From JBKECY01 sp047975025 (lineage in GTDB: Bacteria; Bacillota; Clostridia; Lachnospirales; Lachnospiraceae): a stretch of DNA of 64,000 nt. The stretch spans positions 1 through 64,000 of the forward strand of contig JBKECY010000018.1 in assembly GCA_047975025.1 (NCBI GenBank), in the 5' to 3' direction. The notes beneath the pieces were generated by a model, which worked only from the letters and a program-made list of their open reading frames with translations, was not told the DNA's origin and ran no database searches. The position numbers were made by a program, and so were the translations under genes. Below are positions 8,041-17,334 of this stretch, in pieces; within the stretch, counting starts at the first letter, position 1; every line of letters begins with the position of its first letter.

Positions 8041-9069
8041 GTGGCAGTGACATTGCAGCAAATTGCAGACCGGGCGGGCGTTTCCCGAGGTACTGTGGAC
8101 AGGGCCTTGAATAATCGCGGCAGAATACGGCCTGAAGTAGCAGAAGAAATTAAAAAAATTGCGAATGAGATGGGCTATCGTCCGAACCGCGCCGGCCGGG
8201 CACTGGCAATGGCGAAGCGCTCTGTGCGTATCGGTGCGATTTTACAGGAGGCAGAAACCCCATTTATACAAGAGGTCATCAAGGGCATACTGCTGGCAAA
8301 GGACGAAGTAGAGTATATGGGCGGTGCCGTAGTCATCAAGCAGATTGTCGGTCGGGATGCGCAGAAGGCCATTAAGATGATGGAGGATTTCAAAGAAGAT
8401 GGCATGTATGCCATTGCATTGAATCCAACGGATGATAATGTATTGAAAGAGACTATTGACCGTTTCGTGGATGAATATAATATCCCGATCATTACACTGA
8501 ATTCGGATATTGATCATACGAAGCGGCTATGTTATGTGGGGCAAAATGCCAGACAGTGCGGAAAGACTGCCGCAGGACTTATGAGCGAGATGGTTCAGGA
8601 GGATGCCACAGTCGCTGTGATTTCAGGCTACCTTGCAAACCCCTGCCTTGAGCTTAGGGAAGAAGGCTTCGTTAAGGAATTGCAGGCTACCAGACCGGGA
8701 ATGAGGATTCTGCCAACACAGTATACATCCAATAGTGATAAAAATGCTGAGGATATAGCTACACAACTGCTCAGCGATTATCCTGATTTACGGGGAATCT
8801 TTATTACTTCGCAGGCGGAAATTGGAGTTTGTAAAGTACTCGAGGAGAAATTTCCGGATAGAAATGTCAAAATCATAGCGAATGACTTTATTGGCGAGCG
8901 CAGAACGCGGCTGCTGCAAAGCAAAGTGAATTTCCTGCTTCAGCAGGACCCTTATGTGCAGGGGTTTGAACCGATTATGATCTTATTCCGGCTGCTGTTT
9001 CAGGGAGAAGAGCCGAAGCAGGAATACCAGTATACAGATATTAATATACGAACGAAACATAATATTTAG
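8041..9069 (+). CDS. LacI-family transcriptional regulator, probable controller of the inositol island
   Basis: A 342-residue regulator. The N-terminus is a LacI helix-turn-helix (LQQIADRAGVSRGTVDRAL) with hinge helix, followed by a periplasmic-binding-protein-like sugar domain of the ribose/inositol-binding type (about residues 60-340). The GTG start follows AAGGAGGTGACGGAGC. It stands alone with its own terminator directly upstream of iolG in the same orientation. Inference: it senses inositol or a breakdown product and controls the downstream operons. It is not a DeoR-type IolR such as Bacillus uses. Confidence 0.85.
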   Translation: MAVTLQQIADRAGVSRGTVDRALNNRGRIRPEVAEEIKKIANEMGYRPNRAGRALAMAKRSVRIGAILQEAETPFIQEVIKGILLAKDEVEYMGGAVVIKQIVGRDAQKAIKMMEDFKEDGMYAIALNPTDDNVLKETIDRFVDEYNIPIITLNSDIDHTKRLCYVGQNARQCGKTAAGLMSEMVQEDATVAVISGYLANPCLELREEGFVKELQATRPGMRILPTQYTSNSDKNAEDIATQLLSDYPDLRGIFITSQAEIGVCKVLEEKFPDRNVKIIANDFIGERRTRLLQSKVNFLLQQDPYVQGFEPIMILFRLLFQGEEPKQEYQYTDINIRTKHNI

Positions 9070-9106
9070 AAGTAAACAAGGAACGTACGTTATGTGACAG
9101 GTGCGC

Positions 9107-9154
9107 AAGACCTGCCGGATACTGCTTTTAGGAGCAGCCGGCAGGTCTTTTTTT
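9107..9154 (+). terminator. Intrinsic terminator after the LacI-family gene
   Basis: AAGACCTGCCGG (9107-9118) pairs perfectly with CCGGCAGGTCTT (9138-9149) and runs into a T tract. It separates the regulator transcript from the iol operon. Confidence 0.92.
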
Positions 9155-9220
9155 GTACGCTTATTCCTTGTGAATACTCCTAAAAATAGCCAGTAAAAAT
9201 TGTAGAAGAAATGCATAGCG

Positions 9221-9244
9221 TTCTCGTGCACGCAATGGTATAAT
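9221..9244 (+). promoter_or_regulatory. iolG promoter -10 region with a palindromic candidate operator
   Basis: A consensus TATAAT lies at 9239-9244, but no good -35 hexamer sits 16-18 bases upstream. The palindrome CGTGCACG (9225-9232) lies between the -35 and -10 positions. LacI-family operators are typically CG-centred palindromes, although this one is GC-centred, so the match to an operator is only suggestive. Confidence 0.4.
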
Positions 9245-9337
9245 TCATCTAAAGTTAGTAGTTTATCATTACAAACCACTGGATATTCGGTGTTTTTGCG
9301 AGAGTGGGATGTGACAAACATGGTAGGAGGATAATTC

Positions 9338-10339
9338 ATGCTAAATGTAGGTGTGATTGGCTGTGGTGCCATTGGCAGAGAGCATATTGCTCGCTTAAGC
9401 GGTGTCATTAGCGGAACCAAAGTAGTAGCAGTGTCCGATGTGTTCGAAGAGAGTGCCCAACAGGCAGCCGCTTTGTGTAATGCAAAAGTGTACAAAACCG
9501 GTGCGGAGCTTATCGCAGATCCGCAAGTGGATGCCGTCGTGGTTACCAGTCCCGGATTTGCTCATGCGGAGTCAGTACTGCAGGCAGTGCAGGCGGGCAA
9601 AAAAGTATTCTGTGAGAAGCCGTTGGCTACGACGGCAGCACAATGCAGAGAAATCGTAGAGGCTGAAATGGCCGCAGGACAGCATCTGGTTCAAGTAGGG
9701 TTTATGCGCCGCTATGACAGTGGTTATCGGCAGGTCAAGGAAGTGATTGATGCAAGAGAATTGGGGGCGCCGCTGTTGGTGCATTGCACTCACAGAAATC
9801 CGGATGTGGCGGCTGATTACTCGACCGAGATGGCTGTGCATGATACGGCAATTCATGAAATCGACTGCCTGCATTGGCTGATTGATGATGAGTATGAATC
9901 GGTACAGGTCATGATGCCAAAAATCACGTCAAATGCACATGAAGGGCTGCAGGATCCGCAATTGATGCTGCTGCGTACAAAAGGCGGAATCTGCATTTCG
10001 CTGGAGGTATTTGTCAGCTGCCAGTTCGGATATGATATTAACTGTGAAGTGGTATGTGAGACCGGTACTGTGAAATTGCCGTCGCTTCCTACCCCCATCA
10101 TACGAAAAGAGGGGCGTGTTTCCGAAGGAATTGAGATGAATTGGAAGAACCGTTTTATCGCCGCCTACGATGTTGAATTACAGGATTGGGCAGACCATGC
10201 GCAAAAAGGAATGGTCAAGGGGCCAACGGCCTGGGATGGATACATAGCCTCTGTAACCGCAGATGCACTTGTGAAATCGCAGAAGACAGGAGCCATAGAG
10301 CCCGTAGTTATGGAGCCTATCCCGGATTTCTACAAATAG
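9338..10339 (+). CDS. iolG: Inositol 2-dehydrogenase
   Basis: A 333-residue GFO/IDH/MocA-family oxidoreductase. The N-terminal Rossmann motif VIGCGAIGREH binds NAD, FCEKPLATT holds the conserved EKP lysine, and the middle region contains the AVHDTAIHEIDCLHWL segment with catalytic Asp/His. The family oxidises myo-inositol (or related inositols) at C2 to 2-keto-myo-inositol with NAD+. Clustering with iolI, iolE, iolD and iolB makes the inositol assignment strong. AGGAGG precedes the ATG. It is the first gene of the catabolic island after its regulator. Confidence 0.93.
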   Translation: MLNVGVIGCGAIGREHIARLSGVISGTKVVAVSDVFEESAQQAAALCNAKVYKTGAELIADPQVDAVVVTSPGFAHAESVLQAVQAGKKVFCEKPLATTAAQCREIVEAEMAAGQHLVQVGFMRRYDSGYRQVKEVIDARELGAPLLVHCTHRNPDVAADYSTEMAVHDTAIHEIDCLHWLIDDEYESVQVMMPKITSNAHEGLQDPQLMLLRTKGGICISLEVFVSCQFGYDINCEVVCETGTVKLPSLPTPIIRKEGRVSEGIEMNWKNRFIAAYDVELQDWADHAQKGMVKGPTAWDGYIASVTADALVKSQKTGAIEPVVMEPIPDFYK

Positions 10340-10452
10340 TGCGCACAAGCGGTGCCGGCTTTTTGTAAAAGAGCAGGATTTATCTAAAAAACAGCAAGAT
10401 TAATAGTGTGAAGTGCAAATTATAAATTGTATAATTGAAAGGAAGCAAAGAG

Positions 10453-11286
10453 ATGAAAATTGGATTTAATGAGGCAACGGCGCTAGGCTGCAAGGGACAG
10501 TCTTTGATGGCAGATCTGGAATTGTGTGAGAAATACGGATTTGATTTTTTTGAGATGCGATTTGACTGTCTTGCTGAGTATATGAGGCATCACACCCTCG
10601 AGGAACTTGCGGAATGGTTCAGCACACATAACATCAAACCCTGGGCCTATAATACGCTGGAATTTTTCAACCAAAGAGACGAAATCGGAGAAAGAGAAAT
10701 TGATGCGCACGTGGATTGGATTATTGAAGTCTGCAAAGCGATTGGCATGAAGATGCTGATTACCGTACCAAGTTTTGAAGTTGGCGCTCTGTCAGTTCCT
10801 GAAATCAAGGAGGAGGCAGCAGCCAGACTGCGTCACCTGGCTGAAAAAGTAGGGCCGGACATTCGTGTGTCACTTGAGTTCTGTGGTACTCCGACCTGCT
10901 CAATCAATCAATTCGGAACAGCATATGATGTGGTGCAATCCGTAGATCTTCCGAATGTGGGAGTGACACTGGATACATTCCATTTCCATGAGATGGGCTC
11001 GGATCTGGCAGATATCAAAAAAGCAGATCCCAAGAAAATCTTTGTATACCATTTAAATGACTGCGAAGATCTCCCGATTGGTTCTTGTGGTGATGACAAG
11101 AGACTCTGGCCGGGCGAAGGTGTGGTTGATCATGCCGGTATAGCCGCCGCATTAAATGAAATTGGGTTTGACGGTGTGTGTACAATTGAAGAGTTCCGAC
11201 CGGCATATTATGAAATGCCGCACGAAGAGAACATTAAAAAAGCTGCAGAAGTGACCAAAGAGTTTGTAGCAAAATATTTTGGATAA
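10453..11286 (+). CDS. iolI: Inosose isomerase (IolI), TIM-barrel
   Basis: A 277-residue AP-endonuclease-2/xylose-isomerase-like TIM barrel. From remembered Bacillus IolI it matches nearly end to end: MKIGFNEAT start, DLELCEKYGFDFFEMR, NIKPWAYNTLEFFNQRDE, LDTFHFHEMGSD, VYHLNDCEDLPIG, and the WPGEG metal-site region. IolI interconverts 2-keto-myo-inositol and 1-keto-D-chiro-inositol, widening the range of inositol isomers used. The ATG at 10453 with GGAAG seven bases upstream is preferred to a TTG at 10435 that would fall in a TATAAT sequence. It lies 113 bases after iolG. Confidence 0.9.
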   Translation: MKIGFNEATALGCKGQSLMADLELCEKYGFDFFEMRFDCLAEYMRHHTLEELAEWFSTHNIKPWAYNTLEFFNQRDEIGEREIDAHVDWIIEVCKAIGMKMLITVPSFEVGALSVPEIKEEAAARLRHLAEKVGPDIRVSLEFCGTPTCSINQFGTAYDVVQSVDLPNVGVTLDTFHFHEMGSDLADIKKADPKKIFVYHLNDCEDLPIGSCGDDKRLWPGEGVVDHAGIAAALNEIGFDGVCTIEEFRPAYYEMPHEENIKKAAEVTKEFVAKYFG

Positions 11287-11334
11287 TTTGTAACAGGTAA
11301 ATCAATACTATATTTATAAAAGGAGAAAATTACT

Positions 11335-12231
11335 ATGTTAGACAAAAGCAAAATATCTCTGGGGATTGCTCCAATTGGCTGGACAAACGACGATATGCCC
11401 GATCTGGGAGGAGAGAACACATTTCAGCAGTGTGTAAGTGAAATGGCATTGGCAGGTTTTACAGGATGCGAAGTGGGAAGCAAATTCCCTACAGATGTGC
11501 CGGAGCTTAAGAAAGCCTTGGATTTAAGAGGGCTTCAGGTATGTAACTGCTGGTTCTCCTCATTTTTAATCTCAAAACCATTTGAAGAGACAGAGAAGGA
11601 TTTCATAGAAAAAATCGATTTTTTGAACGCTTTGGGCGCAAAAGTCATCGGAGTTTCTGAGCAGAGCTACAGTACACAGGGAATTCTGACACAACCGATT
11701 TTTGAAGAGAAGCATGTCATGAATGATGCGGAATGGGATCTGTTATGTGACGGACTCAATAAGCTGGGAAAAATTGCCAAAGATAAAGGGATGAGCCTTA
11801 CGTTCCATCACCATATGGGAACCGTAGTTCAAAATGAAGATGAAATTGATCGCTTTATGCGCAGTGTGGACCCTGAGCTTGTATTCCTGCTCTTTGACAG
11901 TGGTCACTGTACATTTGCAGGGATTGACCCGGTCAAAGTATTGACAAAATACATTGACAGAACCAGACATATTCATCTTAAAGATGTGCGTTTTGATGTT
12001 GTAGCCAAAGCCAAGACAGAAAAATGGAGTTTCCTGGACTGTGTCAGAAAAGGTGCATTTACGGTTCCGGGAGATGGGGATGTTGATTTCTCACCACTGT
12101 TTAAAATCATAGTAGACTCTGCCTATACGGGCTATGTCCTGGTAGAAGCAGAGCAGGATCCTGCGATTGCCAATCCACTGGAATATGCAATTAAGGCAAG
12201 AAAGTATATTGCAGAAAAAACAGGACTGTAA
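11335..12231 (+). CDS. iolE: Inosose dehydratase
   Basis: A 298-residue TIM-barrel lyase that removes water from 2-keto-myo-inositol to give 3D-(3,5/4)-trihydroxycyclohexane-1,2-dione. The start region GIAPIGWTNDDMPDLGG, the metal-site segment LTFHHHMGTVVQ and FDSGHCTFAG are typical of IolE. An AAAGGAG site precedes the ATG. It ends the first iol transcript, with a hairpin following. Confidence 0.94.
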   Translation: MLDKSKISLGIAPIGWTNDDMPDLGGENTFQQCVSEMALAGFTGCEVGSKFPTDVPELKKALDLRGLQVCNCWFSSFLISKPFEETEKDFIEKIDFLNALGAKVIGVSEQSYSTQGILTQPIFEEKHVMNDAEWDLLCDGLNKLGKIAKDKGMSLTFHHHMGTVVQNEDEIDRFMRSVDPELVFLLFDSGHCTFAGIDPVKVLTKYIDRTRHIHLKDVRFDVVAKAKTEKWSFLDCVRKGAFTVPGDGDVDFSPLFKIIVDSAYTGYVLVEAEQDPAIANPLEYAIKARKYIAEKTGL

Positions 12232-12248
12232 GCAGAATTAAATGTCGT

Positions 12249-12293
12249 GCAACGGCTGTCGGTGAAGCAATATTTACCGCCGACAGTAGTTGC
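12249..12293 (+). terminator. Hairpin after iolE, probable weak terminator
   Basis: GCAAC and CTGTCGG (12249-12262) pair with CCGACAG and GTTGC (12280-12293). The downstream sequence is only partly T-rich, so termination may be incomplete. Confidence 0.5.
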
Positions 12294-12367
12294 ATATCTG
12301 ATATTTTGGTAACATTTTGATAAAAAACACAGGTATATATTGGTACAGATATAAAAAATCGTTAAAT

Positions 12368-12408
12368 GTTGATCAACTATTGTAATGTAGTTGGAAATGT
12401 TGTAAAAT
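12368..12408 (+). promoter_or_regulatory. Promoter of the CoA/butyrate operon, copy 1 of a duplicated promoter
   Basis: TTGTAA (12380-12385), exactly 17 bases, TAAAAT (12403-12408). Just upstream is the palindrome GTTGATCAAC (12368-12377). The whole block recurs almost unchanged at 21045-21087 before iolD. The rest of the 12294-12659 interval, a leader of about 250 bases, has no gene I can support. Confidence 0.75.
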
Positions 12409-12659
12409 GACACAAGCAATTAACAAAAATATTATCAAAAGTTCTTCTGCGGTTCCTATAATTGCATTGGGAATGAGATTGTATTACCAAAGCTGAGTAT
12501 ATTTTGGATAAGTTAATGCGTTTAATCAGACATAGGAATGGGTCATACCTATGGGGTTTTGCTTTACACAGGATTTTCATGCTGACTTTTCATGACAAAA
12601 GTTTAACAATGTCGAAAGCAGAGCGGAAAATTTAAATTTGAAAGGAGCGTGGAGATAAC

Positions 12660-14213
12660 GTGAGTGTAAAAGTTTTATCAGCGAGTGAGGCAGTAAAGCT
12701 AATTGAATCAGATAAAACACTGTGTAATGAGGGATTTGTCGGTGATGCAATCGCTGAAGAGTTACTGGTTGAGCTGGAGAAACGTTTTCTAAAGACCGCA
12801 GAGCCGTCGAATCTGACATTGTTCTATTCGGCGGGACAAGGAGATGGAGCTACCAGGGGACTTAATTGTATCGCACACAAGGGATTGCTTAAAAGAACAG
12901 TGGGAGGCCATTGGAACCTGGCACCGAAGCTGCAGCAGCTGGCAACGAATAACGAGATGGAGGCCTATAATCTTCCGCAGGGAGTTATGGCACAGATGTA
13001 CAGAGATGTTGCGGCAAAACGTCCTACGATTTCCAGGGCAGGACTGCAGACCTTTGTCGATCCAAGATTGCAGGGTGGCAAAATCAACGAAATGACAACG
13101 GAAGAAATCGTCCATATCATTACACTGCAAGGACAGGAATATCTGCAGTATGATCATCCGAAATTCGATTATGCATTCATGCGTGGCACGTATGCTGATG
13201 AGAATGGAAATGTCACGATGGAAAAGGAATGCTGTAATCTCGGAAATCTGGCAATTGCACAGGCAGTGAAAAATTCCGGAGGTACGGTCTTCGTACAAGT
13301 AGAAAAAATTGTCAAAAATGGTTCGCTGGATCCGCGTCTGGTACGTGTTCCGGGAATTCTGGTCGATGTTATCGTACCGGTCGGGGATATGAAGAATCAT
13401 ATGCAGACCTATGGAAGTCAGTACAATTCGTCGTTAAGCGGCGAGACCTGTATTCCGCTTGCTGCGCAGGCACCGGCTCCGATGTCCATCCGAAAGCTGA
13501 TTGCCAGACGCTGTGCCATGGAACTGACACAGGACAGTGTTGTAAATCTCGGGATCGGAATGCCGGAAATTGTGGCAGCGGTAGCAAATGAAGAGGGAAT
13601 TGCCGATATGATGACACTTACCATTGAAAGTGGTCCGGTAGGCGGAATGCCTTTGTCAGGTCTTGACTTTGGAGCAACCGTAAATCCGGATGCGATTTTG
13701 GATCAGGCAGCGATCTTCGATTTCTATGATGGCGGCGGTGTGGATGAAGCATTTCTTGGTATGGCAGAATGTGATGAGCAGGGGAATATCAATGTCAGCA
13801 AGTTCGGCAGCAGAATTGCAGGTGCCGGTGGATTTATCAATATCACACAGAATGCCAAAAAAGTTATTTTCTGCGGTACATTTACCGCCAGCGGACTTAA
13901 AGTCGATGTGCAGGATGGAAAGCTTGTAATCGTACAAGAGGGAAGCGTTAATAAATTTGTACAAAGTGTTCAACATGTTACCTTTAGTGGTGAGCGTGCA
14001 AGAAATCTGGGACAAAAAGTGCTCTATGTTACCGAACGTGTCGTATTCGAAATGACACAGGAGGGAATCATGATTACTGAAATTGCTCCGGGTGTGGATT
14101 TGCAGAAGGATGTACTGGCCCACATAGAGTTCAAATGCAGTGTGAGTGATGATCTAAAAGAGATGGATCACCGCATTTTCCATCATGAAAAGATGAATTT
14201 GAATAAGGGCTGA
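12660..14213 (+). CDS. Acyl-CoA:acetate/propionate CoA-transferase (Pct/YdiF type)
   Basis: A 517-residue single-chain family I CoA-transferase with the two half-domains of Pct/YdiF proteins: oxyanion-type NEGFVGDAIAEELL near the start and NLGIGMPEIVA plus TIESGPVGG in the second half, where Glu323 is the expected nucleophile that forms the glutamyl-CoA thioester. Family members move CoA between acetyl-, propionyl-, lactyl- and hydroxyacyl groups. Inference: here it would activate a C4 hydroxyacid (3,4-dihydroxybutyrate or 4-hydroxybutyrate) and release butyrate or acetate. The GTG start follows GGAG by five bases. It is the first gene of the butyrate segment. Confidence 0.85.
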   Translation: MSVKVLSASEAVKLIESDKTLCNEGFVGDAIAEELLVELEKRFLKTAEPSNLTLFYSAGQGDGATRGLNCIAHKGLLKRTVGGHWNLAPKLQQLATNNEMEAYNLPQGVMAQMYRDVAAKRPTISRAGLQTFVDPRLQGGKINEMTTEEIVHIITLQGQEYLQYDHPKFDYAFMRGTYADENGNVTMEKECCNLGNLAIAQAVKNSGGTVFVQVEKIVKNGSLDPRLVRVPGILVDVIVPVGDMKNHMQTYGSQYNSSLSGETCIPLAAQAPAPMSIRKLIARRCAMELTQDSVVNLGIGMPEIVAAVANEEGIADMMTLTIESGPVGGMPLSGLDFGATVNPDAILDQAAIFDFYDGGGVDEAFLGMAECDEQGNINVSKFGSRIAGAGGFINITQNAKKVIFCGTFTASGLKVDVQDGKLVIVQEGSVNKFVQSVQHVTFSGERARNLGQKVLYVTERVVFEMTQEGIMITEIAPGVDLQKDVLAHIEFKCSVSDDLKEMDHRIFHHEKMNLNKG

Positions 14214-14304
14214 TAGTATATAGCATCAAATGACTTACTTACGCGGCATAAATAGCAGTAAATAGTAGCAGGATGATCAAAAAAATGAAAAGGAGAAAAA
14301 GACT

Positions 14305-15441
14305 GTGAACTTACAACTAACAAAAAAACAAGAACTGGTTAGAAAAATGGTATCAGATTTTGCAGAAAATGAAGTAAAGCCAATCGCTGCAGATATTGAT
14401 ATCTCCGAAGAATTTCCTATGGAGAACATCCAGAAGCTTTTCCGCTATGGAGTAATGGGAATGAACATGCCGGTAGAGTACGGCGGTGCCGGTGCTGATG
14501 ACGTAGCGTATGCTATGGCTGTGGAGGAGCTTTCCAAAAAATGTGCGACTACAGGCGTTATCGTAGCTTCTCACAATTCACTGTGCTGCTGGCCGATTCT
14601 CAAATTCGGCACACAGGAGCAAAAAGATAAATATCTTCCCAGACTTACGAAGGACACAATCGGTGCTTTCTGTCTGACAGAGCCAAATGCAGGAACAGAT
14701 GCATCCGCTCAGCAGACAGTTGCAGTAGATGAGGGTGACCATTTTGTAATCAACGGTTCTAAAATATTTATTACCAATGGTGGTGTGGCAGAGGTATTTG
14801 TAATCTTCGCCATGACAGATAAGAGCCAGGGCACCAGAGGAATCAGTGCTTTTATCGTAGAAAAAAGTTTCCCCGGATTTTCGTTAGGAAAGATGGAAGA
14901 AAAAATGGGAATTCGTGCTTCTTCCACCAGAGAAATCGTACTCACAGACTGCATCGTTCCAAAAGAGAACTTACTGGGTCAGTTAGGCAAAGGATTTAAG
15001 ATTGCCATGCAGACACTTGACGGAGGACGTATCGGTATTGCTTCACAGGCACTTGGAATTGCACAGGGCGCACTGGATGAAGCTGTTTCCTACACAAAAC
15101 AAAGAGTTCAGTTCGGAAAGCCTATTTCCAAAATGCAGAACACACAGTTCCGTATTGCCGACATGGAAGCCCGTATCTGTGCTGCGCGGTGGCTGGTATA
15201 CGATGCCGCAAACCGCAAATATCTTGGCTTAAGCTACACAAAAGAAGCTGCAATGGCAAAACTGTTTGCCTCTGAGACAGCAACAGAAGTGACACAGCGT
15301 GTCGTACAGCTGCATGGTGGCTATGGATATACGATGGATTACCCGGTAGAACGTATGATGAGAGATGCCAAAATTACAGAGATTTACGAAGGTACATCTG
15401 AAGTACAACGCATGGTTATTGCAGGACACGTATTAAATTAG
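14305..15441 (+). CDS. Acyl-CoA dehydrogenase, butyryl-CoA dehydrogenase type
   Basis: A 378-residue FAD enzyme of the short-chain acyl-CoA dehydrogenase family, close to clostridial Bcd. TEPNAGTDAS and ITNGGVA contact flavin and substrate; IYEGTSE carries the catalytic base Glu362. With the two Etf subunits directly downstream, it would reduce crotonyl-CoA to butyryl-CoA, possibly by electron bifurcation. In the proposed pathway it, or a second enzyme, must also reduce 4-hydroxycrotonyl-CoA. The start is GTG (14305), with AAAGGAG upstream. Confidence 0.9.
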   Translation: MNLQLTKKQELVRKMVSDFAENEVKPIAADIDISEEFPMENIQKLFRYGVMGMNMPVEYGGAGADDVAYAMAVEELSKKCATTGVIVASHNSLCCWPILKFGTQEQKDKYLPRLTKDTIGAFCLTEPNAGTDASAQQTVAVDEGDHFVINGSKIFITNGGVAEVFVIFAMTDKSQGTRGISAFIVEKSFPGFSLGKMEEKMGIRASSTREIVLTDCIVPKENLLGQLGKGFKIAMQTLDGGRIGIASQALGIAQGALDEAVSYTKQRVQFGKPISKMQNTQFRIADMEARICAARWLVYDAANRKYLGLSYTKEAAMAKLFASETATEVTQRVVQLHGGYGYTMDYPVERMMRDAKITEIYEGTSEVQRMVIAGHVLN

Positions 15442-15451
15442 GAGGAAGATC

Positions 15452-16243
15452 ATGAAAATAATTGTTTGTGTAAAACAAGTTCCGGATACGAATGAGGTGC
15501 GTATCGATCCAGTGACTAATACTATGATTCGCGCCGGAGTGCCAAGTATCTTAAACCCGGATGATAAAAACGCATTAGAAGAAGCATTACTGTTAAAAGA
15601 TGCCAGAGATGACGTACATGTAACTGTTATGACCATGGGACCGCCGATGGCAAAAGAAGTGCTCTGGGAGTGCCTCTCCATGGGAGCCGATGAAGCAATT
15701 CTATTAAGTGACAGAGCGTTCGGCGGCGGAGATACCTGGGCTACTTCTAACACACTTGCGATGGCAATCAAAAAATTAGGTGACTATGATATCATCTGGA
15801 GCGGACGTCAGGCAATTGACGGTGATACCGCACAGGTAGGACCACAGCTGGCAGAGCGTCTGGATATCCCGCAGGTTACGTATGTACAGAAATTCGAAGT
15901 GGAAGGCGACACAGTTAAAGTGGAGCGTATGCTTGAAGACGGCTATGAAGTGATCACAGCTAAAACACCGGTACTGCTGACTGCAATCAAAGAGCTGAAT
16001 GAGCCAAGATACATGTCCATCAAAGGTATTTATGATTACTATGGAGATGAAGACAAGATTACTGTATGGGGAATCGATGATCTTGGAATCGAACCAACAC
16101 AGACGGGACTTAAAGCTTCTCCTACCAAGGTAAAGAAATCATTTACACCGGAGCGCGGAGAAAAAGGAGTGAAGATTGAAGGATCTCCAAAAGAGGTCGC
16201 AGTAGAGCTTCTGATTCAGTTGAAGAAAAAACACGCAATCTAA
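15452..16243 (+). CDS. etfB: Electron transfer flavoprotein beta subunit
   Basis: A 263-residue EtfB. It starts MKIIVCVKQVPDTNEVRIDP and contains the ETF-beta signature region DGDTAQVGPQLAERL. It pairs with EtfA to carry electrons to or from the acyl-CoA dehydrogenase encoded ten bases upstream. In anaerobic Clostridia such Etf-Bcd complexes can couple NADH oxidation to ferredoxin reduction; whether this pair bifurcates cannot be decided by eye. Confidence 0.94.
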   Translation: MKIIVCVKQVPDTNEVRIDPVTNTMIRAGVPSILNPDDKNALEEALLLKDARDDVHVTVMTMGPPMAKEVLWECLSMGADEAILLSDRAFGGGDTWATSNTLAMAIKKLGDYDIIWSGRQAIDGDTAQVGPQLAERLDIPQVTYVQKFEVEGDTVKVERMLEDGYEVITAKTPVLLTAIKELNEPRYMSIKGIYDYYGDEDKITVWGIDDLGIEPTQTGLKASPTKVKKSFTPERGEKGVKIEGSPKEVAVELLIQLKKKHAI

Positions 16244-16264
16244 TATATAGGAGGAGAAGAAATC

Positions 16265-17293
16265 ATGGCAGTAGAGCTATCTCAATACAAAAACGTATGG
16301 GTGTTTGCAGAGCAGCGCCAAGGTAAATTCATGAATGTCGCATTCGAACTTCTTGGAGAAGGCCGCAAGCTGGCAGACAGCAGAGACGCAAAGTTATGTG
16401 CTGTACTTGTAGGCAGCGAAGTAGCTGATATGACAGACGACCTGTTCGCTTACGGCGCAGATGCCGTATATAAAATTGATGATCCGTTATTAAAGAATTA
16501 CACAACTGACGGCTACACAAAAGTCATCAGTGATTTGATTAATGCTGAATTACCGGAAATTGTATTGTTCGGAGCCACCAACATCGGACGTGACCTGGCA
16601 GCCAGAATCGCTGCACGTGTCAATACAGGTCTGACAGCGGACTGTACCGGTCTTGCGGTAGATGAGAATACCAAGCTTCTGATGAGCACCCGCCCTGCAT
16701 TCGGCGGTAACCTGATGGCGACCATCGCATGTGACAATCACAGACCGCAGATGTCGACAGTACGCCCGGGCGTTATGGACAAGCCGGAAAAAATCACAGG
16801 AAAGACCGGAGAAGTCATTACGGTAGACGCAAAACTTTCAGAAAGCGATATCCACACCACAGTTTTGGAAATCGTAAAGTCTGATAAACCATTAGTTTCT
16901 TTAGTAGATGCAAAAGTTATCGTATCCGGCGGCCGCGGACTTGGCGGACCTGAAGGATTTGAAGTTATCAAAGAACTGGCTGATAAATTTGGCGGTGTCG
17001 TAGGTTCTTCACGTGCCTGCGTGGATGCTGGCTGGATTGCAAAAGCACATCAGGTAGGACAGACGGGAACAACCGTAAAACCGGATATTTATATTGCGTG
17101 CGGTATTTCAGGAGCAATCCAGCACAAGGTAGGTATGCAGGATTCCAAGATTATCATTGCAATTAACAAAAACCCGGATGCCCCGATCTTTGAAATTGCT
17201 GACTATGGAATCGTAGGTGATCTGTACAAAGTCATCCCGGAGATTCTGGCCAACTTTGATAATGTTGAAGAATTAGTTAAGAGTGCAAAATAA
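16265..17293 (+). CDS. etfA: Electron transfer flavoprotein alpha subunit
   Basis: A 342-residue EtfA. The C-terminal FAD domain is clear: VVSGGRGLGGPEGFE-like segment (about 219-232), VGSSRACVDAGWI, QVGQTGTTVKPDIY and the GISGAIQHKVGM signature, ending in the NKNPDAPIF motif. It forms the heterodimer with EtfB and serves the upstream acyl-CoA dehydrogenase. There is no N-terminal ferredoxin-like extension. AGGAGGAG precedes the ATG. Confidence 0.94.
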   Translation: MAVELSQYKNVWVFAEQRQGKFMNVAFELLGEGRKLADSRDAKLCAVLVGSEVADMTDDLFAYGADAVYKIDDPLLKNYTTDGYTKVISDLINAELPEIVLFGATNIGRDLAARIAARVNTGLTADCTGLAVDENTKLLMSTRPAFGGNLMATIACDNHRPQMSTVRPGVMDKPEKITGKTGEVITVDAKLSESDIHTTVLEIVKSDKPLVSLVDAKVIVSGGRGLGGPEGFEVIKELADKFGGVVGSSRACVDAGWIAKAHQVGQTGTTVKPDIYIACGISGAIQHKVGMQDSKIIIAINKNPDAPIFEIADYGIVGDLYKVIPEILANFDNVEELVKSAK

Positions 17294-17334
17294 TAGCAGT
17301 GCTCAAGCAATGAGAAAGTGGAGGTGCCCAGAGT

